Positions 9,041 to 17,806 of a stretch of 20,478 bases of DNA are shown here, in pieces. Origin of the DNA: Tubulinosema ratisbonensis (Eukaryota; Microsporidia; Tubulinosematidae). How positions within the stretch are numbered: the first letter of the stretch is position 1; each line of letters opens with the position of its first letter. The stretch lies in assembly GCA_004000155.1 (NCBI GenBank), contig RCSS01000191.1, positions 1 to 20,478 of the forward strand. The letters are read 5' to 3'. Position numbers and translations under genes: made by a program. The notes beneath the pieces were generated by a model. It searched no databases. It was not told the origin of the DNA and was given only the letters and a program-made list of their open reading frames with translations.

Positions 9041-10220
9041 ATGATTTATTTTTTTTGTTATAGTAATTCAAACAACAACAAACAGTGATATAAACGATCT
9101 AAACTTAAGTGAGCCACTTAACCACTGTATAAATTATTCTCCAGAAATAAAAATCAATAAATTGAAATTTTTGAATATGGATGATTACAGAACTACGAAA
9201 GAAACATATTTTACAAACAAGCAAAAGAAAAAATTTTTCAATAAATTAAACGAATTCAAATCATTATTAGTGGAAACAATCAATGCCAAAGATCCCAGGT
9301 ATTTAGTCATTTGGCCAAAAACTTTTAGCGCTGCTTTATGGAAACTTCTAATTACCGTATCTAGAAAAAATTTTATTAGACATTTCTTCCAAATTAACAT
9401 TTTTTTAAATAGAATTTCAAAAAAACGTGCATCTAATGAGACAATTTTTAGAGACCTATCTTTAAAAAATGCTTTTCATTATTTAGACGTTATCTGGTTT
9501 TTTACTGAAGAGTATTTAAATGATGGTTTAGAATATCTTAATATCTCAACATTGGATAAGTTTACAGAAAATGATCCGATAAGCTTGGTTAAATTATTAT
9601 TTAATCAATTTGAAGAAAACTTTAGGTCATTGCGAACTAAAACTTTGAAATTACTTCCATTAAGTTATTTCAAATTAACTCTTTACTCGATATTCGTCAG
9701 AAAGAATCAAAATACACTAATCAGCAAATCGGCATCTACCCGGAAATTAATTCTTGTAATATGTGAGTCTATTTTTATATCAAATGCCTATAGAAGACTT
9801 ACACGGTTCTTACCAGAAATAGTTGTATTAAGAAACATACTTACTACAAACGATTTAGCAATTATTTCACTTAATGTAATCCATTTTATTTTAACGTTCT
9901 GTATAACGAAGTTTGAATACTTTTCAATTTTACTCTTTGGCAATTTACATGATATTTTTATACACAAATTCATACCATTGTATAAAATTAAAATTATTTA
10001 TAAACTGAGATATAATTTAAGAGTTTTTTCATATATATTCCTTTCTAGCAAGTATATTCATATGTTAAGTGAAAAAAATCTTTACGGTTTCAAATTTTTG
10101 ACTTTTAATTCTTATTTGGAAGCTATAAACCCATTTTCCCATTTTTATGATGAGAAAAGTATTATAAAGGATCTTGGAAATAATGAAAAATTTAAAGAAA
10201 TGATGGAAAAAATTATATAA
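9041..10220 (+). CDS. Paralogue C, novel secreted/membrane family, 5' frameshift
   Basis: Unknown function; third family member. The main frame is open from 9045 to the TAA at 10218-10220, but its first ATG is at 9177. Upstream of that it still aligns with B (C: NYSPEIKINK; B: NYIPKYGNIKINK), so the protein starts earlier. An ATG at 9041, 5 bases after a CCC motif, is one base out of frame. A T8 run at 9049-9056 lies between them; with T7 the product begins MIYFFVIVIQTTTNS, a leader like those of A and B. That product is about 392 aa, with Leu-Trp at 99-100, as in A and B (100-101). Later blocks: LWKLLITVSRKNF, FLPEIVVLRNILTTNDL, hydrophobic core ending SILLFGN, KFIPLYKIKII, LRYNLR, GFKFLTFNSYL. 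The frameshift may be a homopolymer read error, slippage in vivo, or a recent mutation. The conservative alternative is a leaderless protein from Met at 9177. Confidence 0.8.
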
Positions 10221-10573
10221 ATTAGGTATTCAATGAATAATTTAATATTAAAAATTTTTTAGTTTAATTTTATGATTCAAAATTAATACAAAAAGGTAAT
10301 CTGGTTATTAAAGTAATAAGCTTTTTAATAAACTTGGATTTTAAAATCATTTTAAATTATTTTGAAGCCAAAAGTAGAAACCTTTTGAATGGTTTAATTA
10401 ATTACCCCCAAAGTAATTTTTATTTCATACAAAAAGTATTAAAATCTTTTAAAATATTTATTTATAAATATCTTGTCAGATAATTATTGCTGAGCGAGCT
10501 AAAAGCTTGTTTTTGTGATTCTTAAAACAATTAATCATCATGGAATTTTTTTATTATTAAAAAAACTTAACTC
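10221..10573. other. AT-rich spacer
   Basis: About 350 bases downstream of paralogue C with no coding-like frame. It presumably holds the 3' untranslated region and polyadenylation site of C, but no distinct signal stands out from the background. Confidence 0.55.
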
Positions 10574-11251
10574 CTATAAGTTAGATTTATTTGTGCTTAA
10601 GTTGATTATGTATAAACTTAGTTTATTATATGTTTTTTTATTGAACGGGTATAAACATTTGTGGTAGCTCACTGCTTCTAAGTTATTTTTTAAAAAATTT
10701 GTAAAAATTGATTCATGACTTTTATTTAATTCTCTTCGCATGGGCAAGAGTTTACACACCTATTTATCCTTTTAAGAACTGTTCTTTCGGAATTAACAGA
10801 CCGGTCTTTAGTATCTCTTAAATTCTTGGGTTTATCTACAACAACATTATATATAGAAGATATAACAAAATATTAGTATTGATTTCCAATCTTTAAGCAA
10901 TGTAAAAATTGGTAAATATTATTTATAATCTAGGACAGTTATTGGCAACTCTTTTGTTCAAAAGGGCAAAAATAAGATTTAAAATCCTAGAAGGGGCAAT
11001 TTTTTTGAAGATAGCTAGTAATATAAAATTTTAGAAATATCGAATGGATTTCTTTTGATATTAAGCATAATATCAACGTATCTTCTAACCAAAGCCTGCG
11101 GTTAAGATAGATTTAGGTAGTCAATAGAATGAACGTTGTGAGTCCAGTGGGCAAAACAAGCAAAAATGATATAATAAAGATACATGCAATGTAATAGAAC
11201 TGCATAACGATGAAACTTTTCTACCGATTTCTTGTCCTTAGACAACAAAAA
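10574..11251 (-). pseudogene. Decayed coding relic, unidentified (possible mobile element)
   Basis: One minus-strand frame is open from 11251 to 11015 except for a single TAA (11104-11102). It reads KSVEKFHRYAVLLHCMYLYY, then CFAHWTHNVHSIDYLNLS, stop, then QALVRRYVDIMLNIKRNPFD. The balanced residues (Trp, His, Cys, Arg, Asp) are unlike spacer translations. Further frames on the same strand are broken. At 10741 an ATG directly after CCC opens 55 codons (MRRELNKSHESIFTNFLKNN ...) to a stop at 10574. Base composition across roughly 10740-11460 is less AT-rich than the gaps. I cannot name the family; a faint likeness of HSIDYL plus YVDIMLNIKRNPFD to a retroelement integrase core is only a guess. 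It could also be a dead host gene. Confidence 0.35.
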
Positions 11252-11857
11252 TCATTGTTATTTCTGCATCCTAAAAAACATATAGTTTATTTAAAACTCA
11301 CTATTTAGACAAACTAAATACGAAAAGTAGGCTATAACTGATGAAACACATATTTAATTCATGGTAAAATCTAGTAAGATAAGAGGTTGTCTGCATATAC
11401 CTCTTTAGCATACAAGGTCGCAAAAAAATCTATCACTGGCTTTGCTTTGCTAATTCTGATCTAAAATATTGTTTCGATTTGATAACATGATCTTGTTAAA
11501 TTTAATTACATCAAAATTTTATTATTATAGTTGAATATGAAAATTCTAGCCGTCTTTATATAAAAATAGTGTAAATTTTGATTGGATCAAAATTCACATT
11601 TAAATATTTTAAATTTTAGACATATTTAAAAAACATTTATTCTTAAAAAAAGTAATTAAATAGCACTTGGAGACATTTAATCAATATTTTATTTAAAATA
11701 TAAACTTTTTTATAAAAATCCTAACAAAACTTCAATAAGCTATTTTTACAACAAAAAAAAACATAATATTTTTATTTTTTATATATTAATATTTTAAAAT
11801 AGTATTTAAATATTTGATATTTTATTTATTTATTTAATATTTTTATAAAAATAAACC
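11252..11857. other. Spacer before the Gid8-like gene
   Basis: The left part (to about 11470) is still slightly less AT-rich and may belong to the relic; a minus-strand frame there reads KAKPVIDFFATLYAKEVYAD before a stop. The right part (11500-11857) is almost pure A/T, typical of the upstream region of a gene here. No defined promoter element was seen. Confidence 0.5.
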
Positions 11858-12367
11858 ATGATCTCCGAAGAAGAATACGAAATAGAAAGAATCTGTGCAA
11901 AAATAATAAATGATCATTTATCATTCAAAGCCTACCCAGAAACATTCACTACTTTATCAGAAAACAGCGCAGACTTAGATGATATAAATTTTAGGAAACA
12001 AATTATGACTTTTATAAAAAATAAAGAATCCTTAAAAGCTTTGGAATGTGTAAAAAATGAAAATTTAAAAAAATTACTTTTAAAACAATCTTTTTTAGAA
12101 TTGATAGAAAAAAATGAAGTGGATGAAGCTTTGAGACTGGGAAATGAATATTTAACCAAGTATGAAAATGATGATATCTTTGCAGTTATAGGGTATGATA
12201 GTTTGGATAATAGTGAGATTAAACATTTATTTGNAGAAAAAGCCGCTATTGATTTAGCTAATACTATAAATGAGTCTTTGTTTGAAAGTAAAAAAGGAAG
12301 GAGTGCTTCTCTTTTGATGATAGCTTGGTTTCACTATAAATCAATACAATCTTTCTTAAATAAATGA
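11858..12367 (+). CDS. Gid8-like LisH/CTLH/CRA protein
   Basis: A 169-aa protein resembling the Gid8/TWA1 scaffold of the GID/CTLH E3 ubiquitin ligase, which in other eukaryotes joins RanBPM-like and RING subunits. Residues about 10-35 (ICAKIINDHLSFKAYPETF) resemble a LisH dimerisation motif. Residues 45-100 fit CTLH: RKQIMTFIKNKESLKALECV, then KQSFLELIEKNEVDEALRLG, the typical F-x-ELI-x(4)-x-EAL pattern. Residues 105-165 fit CRA: FAVIGYDSLDNSEIKHLF, then AIDLANTINESLF, as in the ladenvN-type helix of Gid8 proteins. It is shorter than human GID8 (228 aa), in line with microsporidian compaction, but the order of modules is complete. One N at 12233 leaves residue 126 unknown. It stands alone. 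The main uncertainty is which CTLH family member it is. Confidence 0.75.
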   Translation: MISEEEYEIERICAKIINDHLSFKAYPETFTTLSENSADLDDINFRKQIMTFIKNKESLKALECVKNENLKKLLLKQSFLELIEKNEVDEALRLGNEYLTKYENDDIFAVIGYDSLDNSEIKHLFXEKAAIDLANTINESLFESKKGRSASLLMIAWFHYKSIQSFLNK

Positions 12368-12570
12368 GTGTGTTAATAAAANATTATCTGTTTTTTGATA
12401 TGAAGTTATTCAAAGCAAATTTGGTATGTTAAAAAACAAGTACTTTGAATATTTTATGATGTTTTTAATTTCTAGAAAATATTCTTTTGAAAGATAAATA
12501 AATTTTCATTGTTCAAATTTACATTGGAATCGTATAAATATAGATTAAATTTTAATACATCACCAAATCA

Positions 12571-13935
12571 CTAATAAATAAACGATACTGGATCAAACAC
12601 AAATTCTATCCCGTAGATCAACTCTTTCTCTTTTTCTAAATATTCTTAAGCTTTACTTCAAGCTCTAGATATTTGCTATTTCTCTCAAAGATATCACCTA
12701 AGTCTTTTTTGGTCTTTTTGATGCTTAAAGTTTCTTTTTCGTCTTATGGGTTTTCGATTAAAAAGATAAAGTTATATCTGGAGGAGCCAAAAATAAAGTT
12801 AAAAAAATAAGAACCCCCCATCAATGACATTATTGGCATGCAGGATACATTGTTTGGAAAGAAACTACGATGCCAAATATTCTATGAAAATCGCGCACAG
12901 CCAGAATAATCAATATTATTTTTAAAAAGTAGTCATAATGAGGTATTAATTCAAATGGAAAATCTTGGCAGCTTCTTATACCATTTAAAGTGGTTACAAT
13001 CTGGTTGTATTTAGCATATGGTAATAACAAAGCTTTTACCAATTTTTTTAACGCCTGGTATGTCTGATAATTATCCTTTAAACCAAAGTCAGTTACTTTT
13101 ATCAACAAAGCTTGCCTAAGATGGAATTGACATCAAAAAATTATCGATTAAAGATATATTTTTGAGTGCTTGTATAGATGAAAGCCCAAAATTGAACTTT
13201 GTAATCTTAGGACCAACCCCTTCATCATCAAAATAAGTAAACTAAATAAATTTTTAAAGGTTATTTTTTTTATTTCTTAAGACTGCAAAGATGACAGGAA
13301 ATACATGATGTCTTCAACAAGACTTGTTATATAAAGTATATTTTATGAGTTTTGAACAACTTTAACGTTTTTCACTACCAACGTCTTGTAATCCCGAAGT
13401 TTTTAGCCATATTCAAAGAATAGAAAAGTAAGATATTCTCGTCTACATAATACTCATTATAATCGTCTAGTCTGTACTAGTAAAATTGCATATCTAAATG
13501 ATTTTTAGATAATTTTGTACTTAATTTTAAATTCTGATACTTGCAAGATCTTTGGCTTAATTGTTTAGATCTATAATATCGAATAATCCGATAAATAAGG
13601 TTAAAATTTTCCATAACTTCTACTTATTATCACTTACACTCTTATTATATTATGAACTGTGGATCGTGGAGATTCGTTAGTAATTTTCATCAGCTTCATT
13701 ATTTTATGTATACATAACCTTTTGTAGATTCTTTATGCTGTGGAGAGTGATTATGTTTGTTTACGACAATAAATGAGTTCAAATCTAGTTTCAAATCACC
13801 ACAGCTAGTTGCTTTAGCTGAAAATTGTTTGTAATACATCTCCATTTTTGTATAGTATTTAATGTTCGTTTTTTTATGAATAAAATTATTATAAATCACT
13901 TGAAAAGAATCTATTAGAGACTTTTATAGATGCAT
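12571..13935 (-). pseudogene. Decayed Mutator-like (MULE) transposase with FLYWCH finger
   Basis: Stitching minus-strand frames gives a full MULE order. (1) 13935-13699: FLYWCH-like finger, SLIDSFQVIYNNFIHKKTN ... CGDLKLDLNSFIVVNKHNH, with the CxxH-type Cys and HNH kept and the first Cys region altered. (2) About 13670: ITNESPRSTVHNII and 13620: NFNLIYRIIRYYR, the typical linker. (3) 13440-13378: ENILLFYSLNMAKNFGITRRW, then stops where the first catalytic Asp block (W-x2-DGTFK) belongs. (4) 13230-13150: GPKITKFNFGLSSIQALKN, where Asn appears to replace the second catalytic Asp. (5) 13132-12833: CQFHLRQALLIKVTDFGLKD, the C-x2-H helix, preceded by TGA where Gly is usual. (6) about 12835: ANNVIDGG for the TNN-x-(V/I)-E-G motif. 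(7) 12790-12571: KETLSIKKTKKDLGDIFER tail. Many stops and frameshifts show it is dead. No terminal inverted repeats or target duplication were found by eye. Confidence 0.75.
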
Positions 13936-16744
13936 TATTTTAAAATTTATTATTTATTTAACATCTCACACCAAAATTTATAAAATCTGTTTATTAAAGA
14001 ATTTGTTTATAAATTTATTTTTATTTTGGTTAGAAAAATGGTTAAAATTATGGATTTTATTTATAATTAAGAAAAGAACATCATTTATTTTGATAAATAG
14101 ACAAAATTTTATCAGAAAAATTGCATTGAAGGGTTTATATTTTCTAAAATAATTAAATTAATAAAAGACAGTACTTTTTGATTAATACATAAACTTGGGG
14201 TAATAATATTTTAACGAGGATTTTTGAAAAATAAATAATTTTTTGCTCATTTTTCAGTGATTGTGACAATTTTTTCTAATTTGTTATTTTTTCAAGTAAT
14301 AAAATATTAAATTCATATATTAACTGATTTAATACTATTTTTTACTTTAAAAAAATTAGAGTTTCTAAATAATATTTCTTCATTCTGAAGATAGAAAAGT
14401 AAACCACGTGTTTATAACCTTTTGTTATTATTAATTTTATTATTTTATAAATATTTTACCGCTTAGAACTTTAATAAGACTAATTACATACTATTTTTTA
14501 ACCAAAAAAATTTAAATCACATAAATAAAACTAAAATATCTAAAAATACATTATAGCTTGTAGATGTTCTTTTTCTGTTTCATGTTATTTTTTTGATTGA
14601 GTATATATTTCTATTATTATATAAAAATTTTCTCTTTTATTTTAATTTTTACATAAATATATTCAAACAAGTATTTTTTTGGTTTTAATTATAAAAGCGT
14701 TTAGGTTTTAGTTCTATTTTTAGAATAGTAAATTATTTAATAAGTTTAATTGTAAATATTTTAAATATTTTGATGATGATTTGTTAACCTAATATTAAGT
14801 ACAAAATGATTCTTAATTAACCATGAACTTTTGTGTAATAAGAAGGATGATATTAAAATTTTTTTAACATTGAAAAATTTAAACAAGGATAAATTCTAGA
14901 CACATACTAAAATTGGTGCTTTGTAAAATTACACTGCTATTCGGATTAAAGTAGATTAAAGGTTTTCTATTTTCTATTTGATAATTTTTTGTTCAAATTT
15001 TGTTTTAATCCAATTAACAATATTTGATTGTTTTGTTTATAATCTTTCTAGCTGTGTTTATAAATACATAAATAAGATTAGCATAAATTATTTTCTATGA
15101 TATGATTTTTTATATAAAGTGCGTCTGCGGAGACGTTTTTTCTCATTATTGGTTAGAATATAAATTAAATTTTATTTAACAATATTTGTAATGCCATAAA
15201 GTTTACAAATTTTTAGGATTTTTAAAGTATTTAAATGCACATTTAATGTTTATTACTCTTGACTAACACAACCAACACAAAAATATGTAGATTAAATGCC
15301 TTTCTTAAGCTTACACAATTTTATTTTGATAATAATTACATTTCAACAAAATAAAAAAAGTTTAATATTGCCATTTCATTCTCAGAATCTGTCTTAAAGA
15401 TATTAAATTTTTAAAAGTTTGTATCATAAATTGTAAATTTTTTAATTATTTAACAGAATTGGAATATTTCATTTCTACCAAACCATAATTTTTTAAGGTT
15501 AATTTCTTTCGTCGATTAAAATATTTCTTTAACCTATAAAAACTAAAATTATATGTGTATAAATAAGTCTTAACGCATTTTAAGTATAAGTGATATGTCT
15601 TTATCTTGATAAGATTCATCACATTAATTTCAGTTTAACATGTTGCAGTCTGTATATAAGAAATCATAGGAAATTTATAATGTAAAACATTTTCTTACCT
15701 TTGTGATTTAAAGTAAAACTATATTGGTTTTTTTATTGTGTTATTTTTAATACAATTGAAAAAGAAATTTTGATAACCTAATTTAACATCATTGGTTATA
15801 GAATAACCGAAGGAAATAACAAACACTTCTTAAATTTAGTCCATACCAATAAATGTTAATTATACTCCGGATTGAATCAATATTTGTTCCAAAATAAGTT
15901 CTGTTGTAACTCCTCACAAATATTTTCTTATATTTTTAAACAAAATAGTAAACTTTGTCTAATATAAATAAATTTTTAATAATTTTTGGAAATAAGAGAA
16001 TTAACCCTCTTTAAAGATATAATTGATAATTTTGCACCTAAAAACAATGTTAAAATAAAATTTTAGTGCTTAAACAACTGAGGCTTTCTATTAAATTTTA
16101 CAAATAATAGATTTATTTATTATTCGCTTAGAAAGATAATTTTTAGTGAAAATTAATAATTGTTCTCCTGAGATTAATTTTTATAGTAATCTGTCACAAA
16201 TGAAAACTATCAGGGTTAAAAAACGTATGCTTTAGAAATAGAAGTTGTTTCTTTTAATACTTTGTAATATTTCATATATTTTATTCACAGTAAAAAGAGA
16301 AAAATACAAGCATTTTACGTTAAAGATTCATTTGCTGAATACTACATATTAATCTATTTATTTCAAAACCTTATTTATTTATAAAAAAAGTTGTAAAACA
16401 TTTCTTTTTTTCCCAAACATCTTTTGTTTTGTCAATAATTGGTTTGGTTTAAATTTAACTAAAAAAGGTGTAGCTTATGAGCGAAAGTAAAATTCATAAA
16501 AATAAAGAAAATATTTATTTATTCTGTTCGCAATAATAAATTTTAAAAATTTTGCGTTTATCAACAAACTCAAATATGTATATTAACAACCATAATAAAT
16601 TACCAATCTTTTATCGAGAAAAACTAATAGATTTTATATTCTCTAAAATTATGTAAAATTTTAATAAATAATTAATTATACAAAATTTAAATGTTCTTTT
16701 AATGTATTTTACTTTTGATCAAAATATTTAATTAAATTCATCAC
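13936..16744. other. Long AT-rich spacer
   Basis: About 2.8 kb with no ORF of coding character on either strand and no resemblance to the local family seen by eye. The only sharp feature is a GC-rich hairpin followed by T6 near 15121-15141. The terminal repeats of the adjacent dead transposon, if kept, would lie at its left edge. Confidence 0.55.
15121..15141 (+). other. GC-rich hairpin followed by T6
   Basis: CGTCT (15122-15126), loop GCGG, AGACG (15131-15135), then six T (15136-15141). In an otherwise almost pure A/T stretch this resembles the 3' end of a structured RNA followed by an oligo-T stop, as RNA polymerase III uses. No A/B box, tRNA or U6 core was found upstream, so a transcript is only a possibility. 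Confidence 0.3.
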
Positions 16745-17806
16745 TTACATCCGACTACTATTAAATAGCTCGATTGCTCTTATAATCGAGTATACGTTCT
16801 CTTCACAATCATAAAAAAGTTTCAATGTATTATCTTGTATGTTATATTTTTTAATTTCTGTAAGAAATAGATTTTTATTTAACTCAAAACCATCATTTAA
16901 ACTGAATTTTACTGCATTTAAAATGCTTAAGAAAGAATTTTCTATTTCGCGATTGTAAAATTTGTACTTTGCTATCACTTTCTTAATTGCCGGATTTAAA
17001 TCATTTAGATCATAAATTCTTGAAATAAAATTTATAAAGAGAGTCTTTTTTTCAAAGACAATAATCAGCTTTTTATGTAGAGAAGCGATAAGTTGTGTTA
17101 ATGATAAAAAATCCTTGCAAACTTTTTTAAATTTGTGACGCACAATCTTTTCAAATTCTTTCGCCATAATCTTATCTGAAAAAATATATGGCATGCTTTT
17201 GTTTTTAAAATATGAATAACAGATCTTTTCCTTCTTCTCCAATATTTTAAGAAGAATTTTAATTAGATTTTTTATTGCATGATAATATTTCTTTTCTAAA
17301 GTCTTTATTTTCTTTAATGGCTTTTTTGGAACAAAATTGAAGTTATCATTGATTATTTGTAAAGTCTTTTTAAAATTTAAATGTAATTCTGCTAAGTCAT
17401 TCTCTAATTTTTGTTCTTCAAGATTAAAAACAATATTTTTTTTAATATATTCTTTTTCTTTTTGAGATATTTCTGTAAAAAACGGGTTTTCCATTCTTAA
17501 AAATAGTTTAAAAAATTTTACTTCCTTTAAGAATAGATATTCTTCATCTGTAATATAAGTAAAAATGCATTTATGTTTTCGACGAATGTTACTTTTAAAT
17601 TGCTCTTCAAAATNATTTTCTTTTTTTAAAAAATAACTTTCTTTGTTATTTATATAGCTTTGTGGTAGAAACTGTTTCCTAAATCCATAACAATTTTTCT
17701 TATTTTCTTTAATGTCAGTATTGTTAGAGTATAAATCGATTTCAATGCTAGATCCGAGAATGACATGTAAAAAACCAAACAATTTAAGAAAGTTTAGAAG
17801 AAACAT
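16745..17806 (-). CDS. Secreted Lys/Phe-rich protein, unknown function
   Basis: A 353-aa protein I do not recognise. Residues 1-20 (MFLLNFLKLFGFLHVILGSS) form a clear signal peptide with probable cleavage after the Gly-Ser-Ser, so the mature protein begins near IEIDLYSNN and would be exported. The rest is rich in Lys, Phe, Ile, Leu, Asn and Glu, without an internal membrane segment. Long charged helical stretches are likely (for example LEEQKLENDLAELHLNFKKT and KNLIKILLKILEKKEKI), suggesting an all-helical fold with possible coiled coils. There are few Cys residues. An N at 17614 leaves one residue undefined. The ATG at 17806 lacks a CCC motif but the signal peptide fixes the start. It shows no alignable block with the three-member family, though size and leader are similar. 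It may be a host-exposed secreted protein; that is inference. Confidence 0.8.
   Translation of the reverse strand: MFLLNFLKLFGFLHVILGSSIEIDLYSNNTDIKENKKNCYGFRKQFLPQSYINNKESYFLKKENXFEEQFKSNIRRKHKCIFTYITDEEYLFLKEVKFFKLFLRMENPFFTEISQKEKEYIKKNIVFNLEEQKLENDLAELHLNFKKTLQIINDNFNFVPKKPLKKIKTLEKKYYHAIKNLIKILLKILEKKEKICYSYFKNKSMPYIFSDKIMAKEFEKIVRHKFKKVCKDFLSLTQLIASLHKKLIIVFEKKTLFINFISRIYDLNDLNPAIKKVIAKYKFYNREIENSFLSILNAVKFSLNDGFELNKNLFLTEIKKYNIQDNTLKLFYDCEENVYSIIRAIELFNSSRM

Noticed and set aside
9041..9062. Mini-intron explaining the frame change in paralogue C
   Set aside because: The distance is too short for an intron and there is no suitable donor; a one-base homopolymer change explains it fully.
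9185..9973. Minus-strand ORFs at 9185-9400 and 9788-9973
   Set aside because: Shadows of paralogue C, which has family homology in its own frame.
11932..12159. Minus-strand ORF of 75 codons
   Set aside because: Antisense shadow of the Gid8-like gene.
12830..13108. Kinase-like VTDFGL motif in a minus-strand ORF
   Set aside because: The surrounding frame (CQFHLRQALLIKVTDFGLKD) is the C-x2-H helix region of a MULE transposase; no other kinase motif is present.
12571..13620. MutS/MSH-like mismatch-repair relic on the minus strand
   Set aside because: A few segments looked similar, but the FLYWCH finger, TNESPRS linker, CQFH motif and tail order fit a MULE transposase much better, and no ATPase P-loop was found.
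12571..13620. Alternative genetic code with reassigned stop codons
   Set aside because: The in-frame stops include TAA, TAG and TGA, occur together with frameshifts only in relics, and intact genes in the window end normally.
15075..15141. U6 snRNA
   Set aside because: Only AGATTAGCAT matches; the ACAGAGA box and the 5' and internal stem regions are missing.
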